This document shows, in pieces, positions 15,852 through 25,023 of a DNA stretch of 64,000 nt. The stretch's first letter is position 1, and every line of letters starts with the position of its first letter. Source of the stretch: Planctomycetota bacterium. GTDB taxonomy: Bacteria; Planctomycetota; Phycisphaerae; Phycisphaerales; SM1A02. A program made the position numbers and the translations under genes. Location: assembly GCA_022574595.1 (NCBI GenBank), contig JACZRS010000019.1:1-64000 (forward strand). Direction: 5' to 3'. The notes under the pieces were generated by a model. It was given only the letters and a program-made list of their open reading frames with translations, was not told where the DNA came from and made no database searches.

Positions 15852-18800
15852 GTAGATCTACCACTGCGGCTCGGAGTTGTTCATCATCATCGACCGCTTC
15901 TGCTTCGGGTGTTTGTGTGACAATGATGTCTGGCACTGCCCCGTGATTTTCCATATTCGTTCCATCCATTAGATGCCAGCCGCGGAAGGGTAAACGTACG
16001 GTTGAGCCATCGATGAGTGCGAACCCTCCGGTGCTTATCACGCCGCCCCAGGTTTCCTGGCCCACGAGTGTGCCGCGCTTTAGAGCTTTAAATGCATGGG
16101 AAATGATTTCCGCATTGGAAAAACTCTTTTCATTGCAAAGCATATTGATCGGCTGAGAGTAGCGCCAAATGAACAAACGATCCTGCGGGTAGTGGCCGGT
16201 GTCAGTTGGATCGGCGCCGCGCGGAATTGTATAAGCGTGTGGCTGAACCATTATCGATGAAAGCAATCGATCAGTAGTCCATCCTCCACCATTATTTCGT
16301 ACATCAATAACCAAACCCTCCCGTCCCTGAGCCGCAGCAAATAAATCGCGTTCGAAAATATCTAATGCAGCTTGTCCCATACTTTGAATATGTATATATC
16401 CAAGCCTGCCATCGGACATCTGAGAAACACTTTCAGCAGTTTCACTTCGCCAATCGTAATAAGCAAGTTGGCGCATGGCATTATAGCTAATGGGGGTGAT
16501 AAGAAGATTTAATTCAACAATCTGTGCGTCTTCACCCTCATGTTGGATGGACCGTTTTACAGTTACTAGTGTTTCAGTGCCGGTTAGGCCTTTGAGCATC
16601 GAAGCAATGGTGTCAGTTTGGCCAATGGTTTTGCCATCGATGGCTGTGATTATGTCGCCGGTCTTAATTGCCATAGAACCTTTTGATGCGGGCGATTGTG
16701 GGATTACCTTGGTTACCTTAAAGCCATCATCAACTCGATGGTGAATTGTCCCCAATCGTCCGTTGGCTTTGCGGTTGGGTGAGGAATACGCACCTCTGCC
16801 GCGCACACCTAAGTGCGATCCGGTTAATTCACCCAGTAGTCGGTTAGCAACGTGATTAAATTCATCCGCGCTGCGCGTTCTCATCGCTAGTTGGTGATAC
16901 TTGCTAGTGAGGGCTGTCCAATCGAGATCCTTCATAGTTGGGTGATAAAACAAAGTTCCAAGCCGCCTGGCCATTTCCAGGAATTTCTGGCTGGCTTGCT
17001 CTTGTAAATCGATGCGTATATCGTGCTTGATGTCGATGTATTTAAGATCGCCACCCGCGGGTTTGACGGTTGCTGCGCGCGAGCCGGTTACAATTACAAG
17101 TTTGTCGCCGCTTAGTGTTATGTGCTGCACATCAGCTGTGCTAGTTACTTTTTTACGGTCCTTGCCGTCCCATTTTACCGAATAAAGCGCTCGTTCGCCT
17201 GCTGTTCCGTTAAAAATATATCGATCACCAGCAGGTGTCATAGCCAGGCCAGTCTCGTTGCCGCTTAAAGTTGTGATTCTTCGCAGACGTAAATATGCGG
17301 TTTCAAGATCCCAGTTTAGATCATCTTTAACTTCTTCTTCAGCGTCATCATCTTCATCCTCTTCCTCGTCGTCCTCCTCCTCCTCAACTTTTGGTTTCAA
17401 TGGTTTACGCTTCTTAGCCACTTTTGCAGCCTCTTTGTAATACTCATCGAGTTCCTTTGGCGTAAGTGATTCGAGGTCTGGATCGAGATAAACCATCCAA
17501 ACATCAAACTCCTCGTTAACTCTTTCAGAAACAAAGCTAAGGATTTTTCCATCAGCGGACCATTGTGGTGACTCTTCATTGTCGGGATGGCGTGTGACGT
17601 TAAATGTCTCTGTTGAACCGTCGATAGCTGCGATAAAAATATCACTATTAAAATCCAGATCGCTTTGTGCGTAGGCTATAAACTTTGAATCCGGGCTCCA
17701 TTGCCAATGAATCCAAAAATCCCAGCCTTCAGCTATTGTGTGTTCATCACCTGTTTCTAGATCATGAATTACTAAATCGCCTCGCGTTCGCTTCATCGCA
17801 AGCTTTGTGCCATCAGGTGATGGTGAAGGATAACGATCGTTGGATTCAGTTTGAATTACCGGGTTGATATCAAACGCTAAAGCATCATGCCAGCGTTTTG
17901 AATCAAGCTCCTTGGGCAAATCTTCTTCTTTATCTTCTTTCTCATCCTCTTTTTCATCCTTTTCATCATCATCATCGTCTTCCTCATTAGCTTCAGCAGC
18001 TAAGTTAGCCTTAGCTTCTTGTGCTTTGGGTTCTTCTATTGATTCGTCTTCATCAGCTTCTTCATCTTCATCATCTTCCTCTTCGGGTTCCTCTTCTTCA
18101 ACAACATCCTTTGGCTTTGTTTGCTCATCGAAATCTTCCTTGACTTCACTACGAGTCAGCACAACAGTTGCAGCAAAGATTGAATCCGATCCATCTCGAT
18201 CGCTAGAAAAGTAGAGTTTTACACCATCAGGTGACCACGCAATATCGCGGTCATTTGCGTGGGAGTTGGTAATTCTGCGCGTGGGAGATTTGTCTTCGAT
18301 GTTGCGCACAAAGATTTCGCCATAGGCAACATAAGCCATGACCTTGCCATCCGGGCTAAGCTGGGCTTCGGAGACTTTCTTGTTTACTGCTAGAATTTGA
18401 TAATTATCTGATTCATCTTCCGAAGCGTTGATGGTTAAAGCTTGGGGAGTTGCGTTGGAGTTTTTTATGTCAAGCGTATAAAGAGTGTCCCAGACCGCAA
18501 TGATCGCAGTTGTTCCATCAGCGGAAACATCAAAGCCTTGTACATCATTATCCTTAAAAGATGTTAATCGAATTGGGCGAGGCTCATTATTACTTATCTC
18601 AATGCGATATAGGTTTACGCATTCAAGCTCACGGTCGGACATATATATAAGTCTGCGCGGTGTGGCAAAGCGCGCATATCCATCATTGCCGGGCCAGGAG
18701 GTGAGTTGTTTAAATGATTGGTTGCTTCGGTTATAAAGCCAAACATCTTGTGTTTCAGGGCCACGACCATGGCGGCGTGACCATCCATAGAAATATGCAC

Positions 18801-19365
18801 CTCTTGAGAATGCTACAAAGTTTGAACCAGGTCCAATAACAGGATGTGAACCGAACGCATCATGTATGCGATTAAAATCTCCTCCATCAACTGAAACCAT
18901 ATAAGGTCTATGTTCACGGTAAATGTCGTATTCGTGTACGCCATGAAAAGTTAATACTTGATTGCCTTGTTCATCTTTCCCCCAACCTGTTAGATTGCAG
19001 GATCGATCTGAATAAGTTATTTGCTTTAAACCCGAACCATCCTCATTCATGATATAGATATTGCGAAACCCATCGCGCATCGAGTCAAATGCAATTTGTT
19101 TGCCATCGGGACTCCACGCAGAGTTGAATTCCTCAGCCAGATGGCTAGTTAGCCTGAGAGCTTGCCCACCTGTCGAGCTAACTTTCCAAAGATCACCGCG
19201 CCAGGAAAAGACTACTTGCGATCCATCAGGACTTATTGATGGAAATCGTGGGAAATCGACATTGCCGCGTTCTGGCTGATCCGCAGCTGCGCAATATCCT
19301 GCTATTAATGAGATGACAAGTGATATAAGGACAAGTACTGGTTTACTAATTCGATAATGGATCAT
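15832..19365 (-). CDS. Tricorn protease homologue with PDZ domain (S41-like serine protease)
   Basis: This is a 1177-residue protein with a signal peptide (MIHYRISKPVLVLISLVISL, ending CAAA). Two PD40 beta-propeller regions follow (PSISPDGSQVVFSWRGDLW near the start; PSPSPDGTKLAMKR near 525). Then come a core helical part (FYHPTMKDLDWTALTSKYH), a PDZ domain (GDIITAIDGKTIGQTD) and the protease domain. The likely nucleophile is S1083 in SFSNAEII; NNGGGW and VGQETWGGVIST also fit tricorn. Compared with tricorn it carries two long Glu/Asp-rich insertions (around 415-490 and 660-690). Tricorn degrades peptides; here the signal peptide places it outside the cytoplasm. Confidence 0.9.
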   Translation of the reverse strand: MIHYRISKPVLVLISLVISLIAGYCAAADQPERGNVDFPRFPSISPDGSQVVFSWRGDLWKVSSTGGQALRLTSHLAEEFNSAWSPDGKQIAFDSMRDGFRNIYIMNEDGSGLKQITYSDRSCNLTGWGKDEQGNQVLTFHGVHEYDIYREHRPYMVSVDGGDFNRIHDAFGSHPVIGPGSNFVAFSRGAYFYGWSRRHGRGPETQDVWLYNRSNQSFKQLTSWPGNDGYARFATPRRLIYMSDRELECVNLYRIEISNNEPRPIRLTSFKDNDVQGFDVSADGTTAIIAVWDTLYTLDIKNSNATPQALTINASEDESDNYQILAVNKKVSEAQLSPDGKVMAYVAYGEIFVRNIEDKSPTRRITNSHANDRDIAWSPDGVKLYFSSDRDGSDSIFAATVVLTRSEVKEDFDEQTKPKDVVEEEEPEEEDDEDEEADEDESIEEPKAQEAKANLAAEANEEDDDDDEKDEKEDEKEDKEEDLPKELDSKRWHDALAFDINPVIQTESNDRYPSPSPDGTKLAMKRTRGDLVIHDLETGDEHTIAEGWDFWIHWQWSPDSKFIAYAQSDLDFNSDIFIAAIDGSTETFNVTRHPDNEESPQWSADGKILSFVSERVNEEFDVWMVYLDPDLESLTPKELDEYYKEAAKVAKKRKPLKPKVEEEEDDEEEDEDDDAEEEVKDDLNWDLETAYLRLRRITTLSGNETGLAMTPAGDRYIFNGTAGERALYSVKWDGKDRKKVTSTADVQHITLSGDKLVIVTGSRAATVKPAGGDLKYIDIKHDIRIDLQEQASQKFLEMARRLGTLFYHPTMKDLDWTALTSKYHQLAMRTRSADEFNHVANRLLGELTGSHLGVRGRGAYSSPNRKANGRLGTIHHRVDDGFKVTKVIPQSPASKGSMAIKTGDIITAIDGKTIGQTDTIASMLKGLTGTETLVTVKRSIQHEGEDAQIVELNLLITPISYNAMRQLAYYDWRSETAESVSQMSDGRLGYIHIQSMGQAALDIFERDLFAAAQGREGLVIDVRNNGGGWTTDRLLSSIMVQPHAYTIPRGADPTDTGHYPQDRLFIWRYSQPINMLCNEKSFSNAEIISHAFKALKRGTLVGQETWGGVISTGGFALIDGSTVRLPFRGWHLMDGTNMENHGAVPDIIVTQTPEAEAVDDDEQLRAAVVDLLMRLDK

Positions 19366-19578
19366 TTCTCAATCCTAAATGGGGCAGCGTGTTTTGCTTA
19401 TGTGCAAGGATATATTTTCGGACCAAACGAGCAGGTGCATCAGGATAGCTTTAGAACATAGAGACCGCACGTAATGTCTTGTAGAGTTTGCCTAATCGTT
19501 ACAGAGTTCCGGTTATGCAGGCACAAGGTCTGAAAACAATTGCGATCGTGTGTGATAGGAGGTAACTTAAGAGTTGTA

Positions 19579-19638
19579 ATGGCCGATAGTACAGCAGCAC
19601 CCCGCTGGGGAAATAGGGAGGGCGTAGGCGATGGATAA
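19579..19638 (+). CDS. Possible 19-codon leader peptide
   Basis: A perfect AGGAGG (19557-19562) precedes an ATG at 19579 by 16 bp. The short frame (MADSTAAPRWGNREGVGDG) ends with TAA inside the start region of the next gene, overlapping it by 8 bp. The unusual spacing weakens the case. It may instead be an untranslated leader. Confidence 0.25.
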   Translation: MADSTAAPRWGNREGVGDG

Positions 19639-19903
19639 GTCTAGAGAAACATCAGAGAAAATTCGTCCAATTCTTGAGGCGATGGAGCGCTCAATAGATT
19701 TAGCGCGTCGTAAGCGCTTGCACACAGCGCATCCAGCTTCTCCGACTCCTACATCAATTCCACCTACTAGGCCCTCTGCACCCATAAATGAGCAGCCAAG
19801 TGACGCCCAAGTGCCATATTACCGGCAGAAGGCCCGCCCCAAGAGGCCATCAGGTGTCCTGGGACGAGTTGATGACCCGAATTATCGGGCCCAGGCCAGC
19901 TAA
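19631..19903 (+). CDS. Small hypothetical protein (90 residues)
   Basis: GGAGG lies 11-15 bp before the ATG. The product begins with a helical segment (SEKIRPILEAMERSIDLARR) followed by a Pro/Thr-rich linker and a basic end (RQKARPKRPSGVLGRVDD). There is no signal peptide or membrane segment. The family is not recognised. The sequence on the opposite strand also has an open frame but without a ribosome binding site. Confidence 0.55.
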   Translation: MDKSRETSEKIRPILEAMERSIDLARRKRLHTAHPASPTPTSIPPTRPSAPINEQPSDAQVPYYRQKARPKRPSGVLGRVDDPNYRAQAS

Positions 19904-20076
19904 TTAGTCTAATCGTTATTACTTATCCGGTCGTTGCAAAGCAACGGCTTTGTTTGCTGCGCAGCATAATAACCAAGCTGGCCATTGATAACGGTCGATA
20001 TTCTTAACTGGAGGCGCGTTCTCGGCCGCAAGGTATATACCTGCGGGATCGAGCAATTAGCAGGAGCGCCTCCGTT

Positions 20077-20526
20077 ATGTGGAATCCATTTAAGCGCGAA
20101 ACGGATCAAGAATCCATGGCTAATAGGGCCATCGATCAATCAATCGAAACCAAAGGCCAACAAAGAAGTAGCGCAATTGCTACGCTGGAAATGGTTGGTA
20201 CTACGGTGGTGGCTACGCTTACAGTCATCGAACTAACCCAGGATGATGGCGTGGTTCAGCTTACGGAGCTGCTGGATGACCTGGCACAAACAGGGGCTAA
20301 GAACTTTGTGCTGGATGTTGGTAACGTCCAATATATGGATTCATCCTGCCTGGGATGTCTTGTGCAAGCTCTAAATCGCATGGCCTCTGCTGATGGCGGG
20401 CAGATTGCACTGGTTAATGCGGACCATAGTGTTCAATATCTCTTTCGCATGACTCAGCTTGATAGGGTATTTCGAATTTGCTCCGATGTGCTTACAGCAC
20501 TTGAAACGATTGAACGAAACAATTAG
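20077..20526 (+). CDS. STAS-domain protein, anti-sigma factor antagonist-like
   Basis: AGGAG precedes the ATG. The 149-residue protein has an N-terminal extension of about 30 residues and one STAS domain. The phosphorylation loop reads VQYMDSSCLGCLVQA, with Asp88-Ser89, the serine being the usual target of anti-sigma kinases. SpoIIAA/RsbV-type proteins bind anti-sigma kinases and release sigma factors. No kinase or phosphatase gene is adjacent, so the partner is elsewhere. Confidence 0.88.
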   Translation: MWNPFKRETDQESMANRAIDQSIETKGQQRSSAIATLEMVGTTVVATLTVIELTQDDGVVQLTELLDDLAQTGAKNFVLDVGNVQYMDSSCLGCLVQALNRMASADGGQIALVNADHSVQYLFRMTQLDRVFRICSDVLTALETIERNN

Positions 20527-20836
20527 CGAATTTGGAAATAAGAAAAACCCGTTTAGCCGGCGGGCTTGACCCGCTGCGTTATGGAAGATGGTACTAGTGA
20601 GAACTTAACCCGTTTAGCCGCGATCCGGAGGGGAGCGTTTTAGGAATAAGGTGTCAGGTGTCAGGAGTCGGGAGTCAGGGAAGAAAATAAGAAAACGTCA
20701 AAACGTCAAAACGTCGAAACGTCGAAACGTCGAAATATTTAGCCGCGGGGCTTGCCCCGCGATCTTTGATAGAAAATTAAAAGATAAGACCCTCACCCCA
20801 ACCCTCTCCCAAGGGGAGAGGGAGTAAGAAAAGGGA
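20527..20836. repeat. Repeat-rich spacer with several short repeat families
   Basis: This 310-bp spacer contains no plausible gene. It holds four 7-bp units of the type GTGTCAG/GAGTCRG (20651-20678) and five 8-bp units RAAACGTC (20692-20731). The motif GTTTAGCCGSG occurs at several places, next to GC-rich hairpins. A CCCTCACCCCAACCCTCTCC palindrome lies near 20791-20827. The last two families have relatives near 58320-58450. On the minus strand it follows rplS, so some hairpins may end that operon. Confidence 0.75.
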
Positions 20837-21217
20837 TTATCCTTTGGTGTGCTTAAGGCCGCGACGTTGATCTCGGAGGCGACGACTTTTACCAACGCGA
20901 TCGCGCAGGAAATATAGCTTGGAACGCCGGGCATCGCCGCGCCTTACGATTTCTATTTTGGCTACGCGCGGTGAGTGCAAGGGAAATACTCGCTCGACAC
21001 CTTCGTTGGCTACGATTCGCCTGACTGTGATCATGCGATTTACACCACGGCCCTTATCCGCAATCAGCACACCTTGGTAAACCTGAATGCGCTCTTTTTC
21101 CCCTTCAATGATGCGAACATGTATGTTGAGGGTATCTCCGACACTGAAATTTGGGACTTCACTCTCAGGCTTGAGTTGTGCGGAAACGAGTGATTCGACT
21201 GTTTGTTGAATGTTCAT
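20837..21217 (-). CDS. rplS: 50S ribosomal protein L19
   Basis: The 126-residue protein matches L19 along its length: VPNFSVGDTLNIHVRIIEGE, RIQVYQGVLIADKGRGVNRM, TVRRIVANEGVERVFPLHSP and KSRRLRDQR. L19 lies at the interface of the 30S and 50S subunits. It is the third gene in the conserved order rpsP-trmD-rplS on this strand, 38 bp after trmD. Confidence 0.96.
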   Translation of the reverse strand: MNIQQTVESLVSAQLKPESEVPNFSVGDTLNIHVRIIEGEKERIQVYQGVLIADKGRGVNRMITVRRIVANEGVERVFPLHSPRVAKIEIVRRGDARRSKLYFLRDRVGKSRRLRDQRRGLKHTKG

Positions 21218-21255
21218 GGCTTTATCTATTTGGTAAGTGTTAAGGATCAGGGTTA

Positions 21256-21954
21256 TTAGTCATTAAGTAAATCAGGTCTTATATCTAAGGTTCGCTTTCG
21301 CATTATATCCATACGCCACTGATCAACTGCTTGATGATCGCCACTTAATAAAACCTCAGGCACTTCCCGGTCATTCCAAACGCGTGGCCTGGTGTAATGT
21401 GGGCAATCGAGCAATCGTTCATTATTTTCTCCGCGGGCTGAAAAGGAGTCCTGGGCTGCTGAATCTTCGTGGCCTAGAACACCTTTGCCGAGCCTCACTA
21501 CTGCATCAACTAAAATCATTGCTGGTAATTCGCCTCCGCTTAGAACGTAGTCTCCCACGCTGATCTGAAGCGGCTGAAGAGCTTCGATGACTCGTTCATC
21601 AATTCCTTCATAGTGTCCTGCAATTAGTAATAGTCTTTGACAGCCAGCGAGATTCTCAACTTTGCTTTGGGTTAAACGTTGGCCTTGGGGGGTTAGCAAA
21701 ATTCGCTTTGCGGGTGTTGAGTCCATTTGCTCTACTGCGTTAACCGCATCAAACAAAGGTTGGCACATCATCACCATCCCAGGGCCACCACCAAACGGCC
21801 GATCATCAACCTTATGGTGTTTGTTATCTGCCCAATCGCGGATGTTGTGAACGTAGTAGCTAGCGAAACCTCCTTCTTGTGCTCTGCCGAGTATGCTTGT
21901 TGAAAGCACCGGCTCAAACATTTCTGGGAACAATGTAAGTATGTCGATTCGCAT
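21256..21954 (-). CDS. trmD: tRNA (guanine-N1-)-methyltransferase TrmD
   Basis: TrmD methylates G37 next to the anticodon, preventing +1 frameshifts. The 232-residue protein starts MRIDILTLFPEMFEP and has the trefoil-knot S-adenosylmethionine pocket (LLIAGHYEGIDERV, then ISVGDYVLSGGELPAM). DRPFGGGPGMVMM is also typical. It lies between rpsP and rplS as in many bacteria. The rimM gene usually found between rpsP and trmD is absent. Confidence 0.97.
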   Translation of the reverse strand: MRIDILTLFPEMFEPVLSTSILGRAQEGGFASYYVHNIRDWADNKHHKVDDRPFGGGPGMVMMCQPLFDAVNAVEQMDSTPAKRILLTPQGQRLTQSKVENLAGCQRLLLIAGHYEGIDERVIEALQPLQISVGDYVLSGGELPAMILVDAVVRLGKGVLGHEDSAAQDSFSARGENNERLLDCPHYTRPRVWNDREVPEVLLSGDHQAVDQWRMDIMRKRTLDIRPDLLND

Positions 21955-22049
21955 TGAATCAGCAATCTATGATAAATTAGTCTTGACATGATCCAGACCA
22001 ACCCAGACCAAGCCAGACGCGACCAGCGGTCGCGGCTTTATAATTATTG

Positions 22050-22322
22050 TTATGCCTTCTGCAATTTCTTACCCGGCTTGGGATCGCAATCAACTCGTCT
22101 TAACAAGCTGGCTACGGTCTTGCTTGGCTGAGCGCCAACGCTTAACCAATAATCAACGCGCTCGATATTGACAGAGAGCTGCTTGTCGTCCTTAGCTAGT
22201 GGATCGTACCAACCTAGTTGTTCAATGACTCTGCCATCGCGTGGTGCGCGTCTATCCATTGCGTTAATGCGATAAAACGGACGATGCCGACGGCCCATCC
22301 GTTTCAGACGTAATACAACCAT
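22050..22322 (-). CDS. rpsP: 30S ribosomal protein S16
   Basis: The 90-residue protein has the S16 pattern MVVLRLKRMGRRHRPFYRIN followed by APRDGRVIEQLGWYDP and VDYWLSVGAQPS. AGGAG precedes the start. S16 assists 30S assembly. It heads the cluster rpsP-trmD-rplS; 95 bp separate it from trmD, with no rimM between. Confidence 0.97.
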   Translation of the reverse strand: MVVLRLKRMGRRHRPFYRINAMDRRAPRDGRVIEQLGWYDPLAKDDKQLSVNIERVDYWLSVGAQPSKTVASLLRRVDCDPKPGKKLQKA

Positions 22323-22497
22323 ATTATTTGGCTCCTTGGAAAAGCGCTTGCTTGGTCACTGTCGATCCTGCTGGTTAAGGATCAAACGGCTGCGTAGCGA
22401 GGGGAGATCGGCCCGTATGCCGATTCCGTGACGCGGCGCTTCAGCTAGCGGATAAAGAACGAGCAAGGATAGCAGGCAAATGAGCCGGATCAATCTG

Positions 22498-23202
22498 CTA
22501 CAGCATCTGCTCTGCGTAGAGCACCTCAAATATACTTGGATTGCCCAGGAATAAGCCTAGAACATCGATAATGAGCATCGCTCCTGCCCAAGCCGTACCA
22601 ATAAGAATACCTCCAATTGGCGTTAGGAAGAAAATGGCTATGAATACCATCATTCCGAAAATCATTGCTTGGGGATTACTAAAGAACTCATCAGCTTTGC
22701 GTGAAAAACCTGCCAGGATTCTTGAGCCATCTAATGGTGGAATTGGTAGTAGATTAAGTGGCGCTAGGATGAAATTCAGTCCTACCCCGTGAAATAAGAA
22801 AACCGCTGCTGGCCGATATGCAACAGAATCTTCTGGACAAAGCCATAGCCAAAGTACTAACAAGATCGTGCAAACAAAACCGATCAGCAGATTCATTGCT
22901 GGGCCGGCTGCCGATACATAAATATCACCCTTACGCCCATCACGAAACCTGCTTGGATTAACGGGCATAGCGCCCCAGGCAATACCGCAAATAGCAAATA
23001 TGAGAAGTGATTGTCCTCCCATGTGGACTATCGGGTTCATGGTTAATCGATTAAGAAGCTTAGGCGTATCATCGCCCTGCCACATCGCAACCCAGCCATG
23101 AGCAAGTTCGTGTAGTGTGATTGATAGCAATACCCAGAAGATCCAGCTAACTAGCTCGATGTACCGTTCATTTTGAACGAAATCGTGTACCCACCAAGTC
23201 AT
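22498..23202 (-). CDS. Site-2 protease family (M50) membrane metalloprotease
   Basis: The 234-residue protein has about six membrane segments. The first carries the zinc motif HELAHG (in SITLHELAHGWVAMWQGD). The second metal-binding motif NLLPIPPLDGSRIL lies at about 168-181, as in compact S2P proteases without PDZ domains. AAGGAAGG precedes the ATG. Such enzymes cut membrane-embedded substrates such as anti-sigma factors. The next gene upstream on this strand is an HtrA-type protease, and a two-step proteolytic pathway is possible but not shown. Confidence 0.9.
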   Translation of the reverse strand: MTWWVHDFVQNERYIELVSWIFWVLLSITLHELAHGWVAMWQGDDTPKLLNRLTMNPIVHMGGQSLLIFAICGIAWGAMPVNPSRFRDGRKGDIYVSAAGPAMNLLIGFVCTILLVLWLWLCPEDSVAYRPAAVFLFHGVGLNFILAPLNLLPIPPLDGSRILAGFSRKADEFFSNPQAMIFGMMVFIAIFFLTPIGGILIGTAWAGAMLIIDVLGLFLGNPSIFEVLYAEQML

Positions 23203-23292
23203 AAACCTTCCTTATGCGGCAATTGATTATCTCAGCTGCTTAGCGCTTGTATCAGATCTTAGCCGGTTTCTGAAAGATTGGCTTGGCAAGCG

Positions 23293-24867
23293 TTAATTCT
23301 CTGGCGAAAGTTTATGTAATTCGCCTGCACGATACACGCTGATACTTGTTGCTCGGTCATACGATCGCATTGCTTCTCTAACGGCTTGAAGGTTTCGGAT
23401 CTTCACATCGTCAAATTTGACAATTACATCACCAGCGCGAAGTCCTGCATCATGGGCTCTTCTGCCTGCATGCACAGCAGCTACGTATACACCATCTTTA
23501 CCTGGAAACCTGATTACTTCTGTGAGATCATCTGATAGTTCCTCAACAGTGAGGCCGAAATTTCTAAAGTTTATAAATTTAGACCCTAGATAGCGATCAC
23601 TATCCAATTCCTCAATAGAAGGTCGAGTTCCCAATTCCAAAAGAACGCTGCGTTTTTTCCCAGAGCGAAAAACAGTCAATGCCAAGTTAGTCCCTGGAAA
23701 AGATCGCGCAATGACATTGCGGAATTCTGCGCTTTTTTGCATATATCTTCCATCAAGTGCAATAACAATATCGCCACGGCGAAGTCCAGCTGCATCAGCT
23801 GGGCCTTGTTCTACTACACTACTAACTATAATGCCGCTACTTCCCGTATATCCAAAAGCAGATGCTGAGTCAGTTGTGATTGGGCGAAACCTGATACCAA
23901 TCCACCCTCGAACAACGTGGCCGGTGCGAAGTACACTTGTTACCACACTATTTACCATGTTTGAAGGTATGGCAAATGCTATTCCCTGATTGCTACCATT
24001 TCTTGTGACAATAGCGTTATTAATTCCAAGGACTTCGCCGCGCAGGTTTACTAGTGGCCCTCCACTATTACCGGGGTTTACCGCTGCATCTGTTTGGATG
24101 AAATTGCTATAGGCAGCCAGACCCATACTTCGCCGGCCTTTGGCGCTGATGATTCCTGACGATACTGAATGATCCAGTCCAAATGGATTACCTATTGCAA
24201 GCACCCATTGCCCAACCTGAGCTGCATCGGAATCCGCAAATCTAGCTGCAATAAGGTCATCTGCTTCGATTTTTAATACCGCCAAATCGGTTTGTGAATC
24301 GCCATCAACAAGAACCGCTTTGTATTCTTTTCCATTATTAAGAGTTACGCGAATCTCTACAGCATCAGCTACTACATGATTATTGGTAACGATGTATCCA
24401 TCACTGCGAACAATTACACCGCTTCCTTGGCCCCCCGGTACTCGCCTTCGAGGGCGTTCTTGCTCTTGCTCTGCATCATCAGGTTCTTGAGCTTCATCCT
24501 GTTCAATCTCATCACCTTCGTTTGTTTCTTCATCACCATCGTCTTGGCTGGGTGGCCCAAAGCGATCCAACCAATCGCGTAGGTCTTCAGGCATCTCACC
24601 GCGATCATTTCGCCTTGTTCTTCTTGTTGTTACTTCTTCAATTGTGGTGATATTTACAACTGAAGGTGTGATTCTTCTTATCGCCAATTGGAATGCTAAG
24701 GAGATTTCCTCGGCGCGCCTGATGGCATTTTCTTCAGCCTGAGTAGCTTTAATATCTTGAGCTATTGCGCTAGTAGTACCAAGTTGGCCTGTAATAATCC
24801 ATCCACTTATTATTATCGCGAGCAATGAAATTGTGACTTTGAAGTATTGATTTTGCGGCTGATACAT
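23293..24867 (-). CDS. HtrA/DegP-type periplasmic serine protease
   Basis: The 524-residue protein begins with a signal or anchor segment (VTISLLAIIISGWIITGQLG). An acidic linker of about 35 residues (105-140) precedes the trypsin-like domain. The triad is complete: H164 (TNNHVVADA), D194 (TDLAVLKI) and S268 (NPGNSGGPL). Two PDZ domains follow (GIIVSSVVEQGPADAAGL; GVYVAAVHAGRRAHDAGL). HtrA proteases remove misfolded envelope proteins. It lies 90 bp upstream of the M50 protease gene on the same strand. The acidic insertion between the signal region and protease core is longer than usual. Confidence 0.94.
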   Translation of the reverse strand: MYQPQNQYFKVTISLLAIIISGWIITGQLGTTSAIAQDIKATQAEENAIRRAEEISLAFQLAIRRITPSVVNITTIEEVTTRRTRRNDRGEMPEDLRDWLDRFGPPSQDDGDEETNEGDEIEQDEAQEPDDAEQEQERPRRRVPGGQGSGVIVRSDGYIVTNNHVVADAVEIRVTLNNGKEYKAVLVDGDSQTDLAVLKIEADDLIAARFADSDAAQVGQWVLAIGNPFGLDHSVSSGIISAKGRRSMGLAAYSNFIQTDAAVNPGNSGGPLVNLRGEVLGINNAIVTRNGSNQGIAFAIPSNMVNSVVTSVLRTGHVVRGWIGIRFRPITTDSASAFGYTGSSGIIVSSVVEQGPADAAGLRRGDIVIALDGRYMQKSAEFRNVIARSFPGTNLALTVFRSGKKRSVLLELGTRPSIEELDSDRYLGSKFINFRNFGLTVEELSDDLTEVIRFPGKDGVYVAAVHAGRRAHDAGLRAGDVIVKFDDVKIRNLQAVREAMRSYDRATSISVYRAGELHKLSPEN

Positions 24868-25023
24868 GCTCTAGGATTCCTTATATAGTCTCTAAAAGTA
24901 ACTGATCCGACGCGCAGAAGCTATACTACTTAACCTCATTTCACAGCCATGTATTTCCTAAGAATCGGCGCATGTTGGTCCCTATCTTTACGGCTATACA
25001 TAAAGTGGTTCATCAAAGCCTTA

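Noticed and set aside
17258-18214. Serine-rich open frames opposite the tricorn-like gene
   Set aside because: They are shadows of the acidic Glu/Asp-rich insertions of the protease on the other strand.
20692-20731. Possible CRISPR-like array of short repeats
   Set aside because: The units are only 8 bp and follow each other without spacers, so this is a simple tandem repeat.
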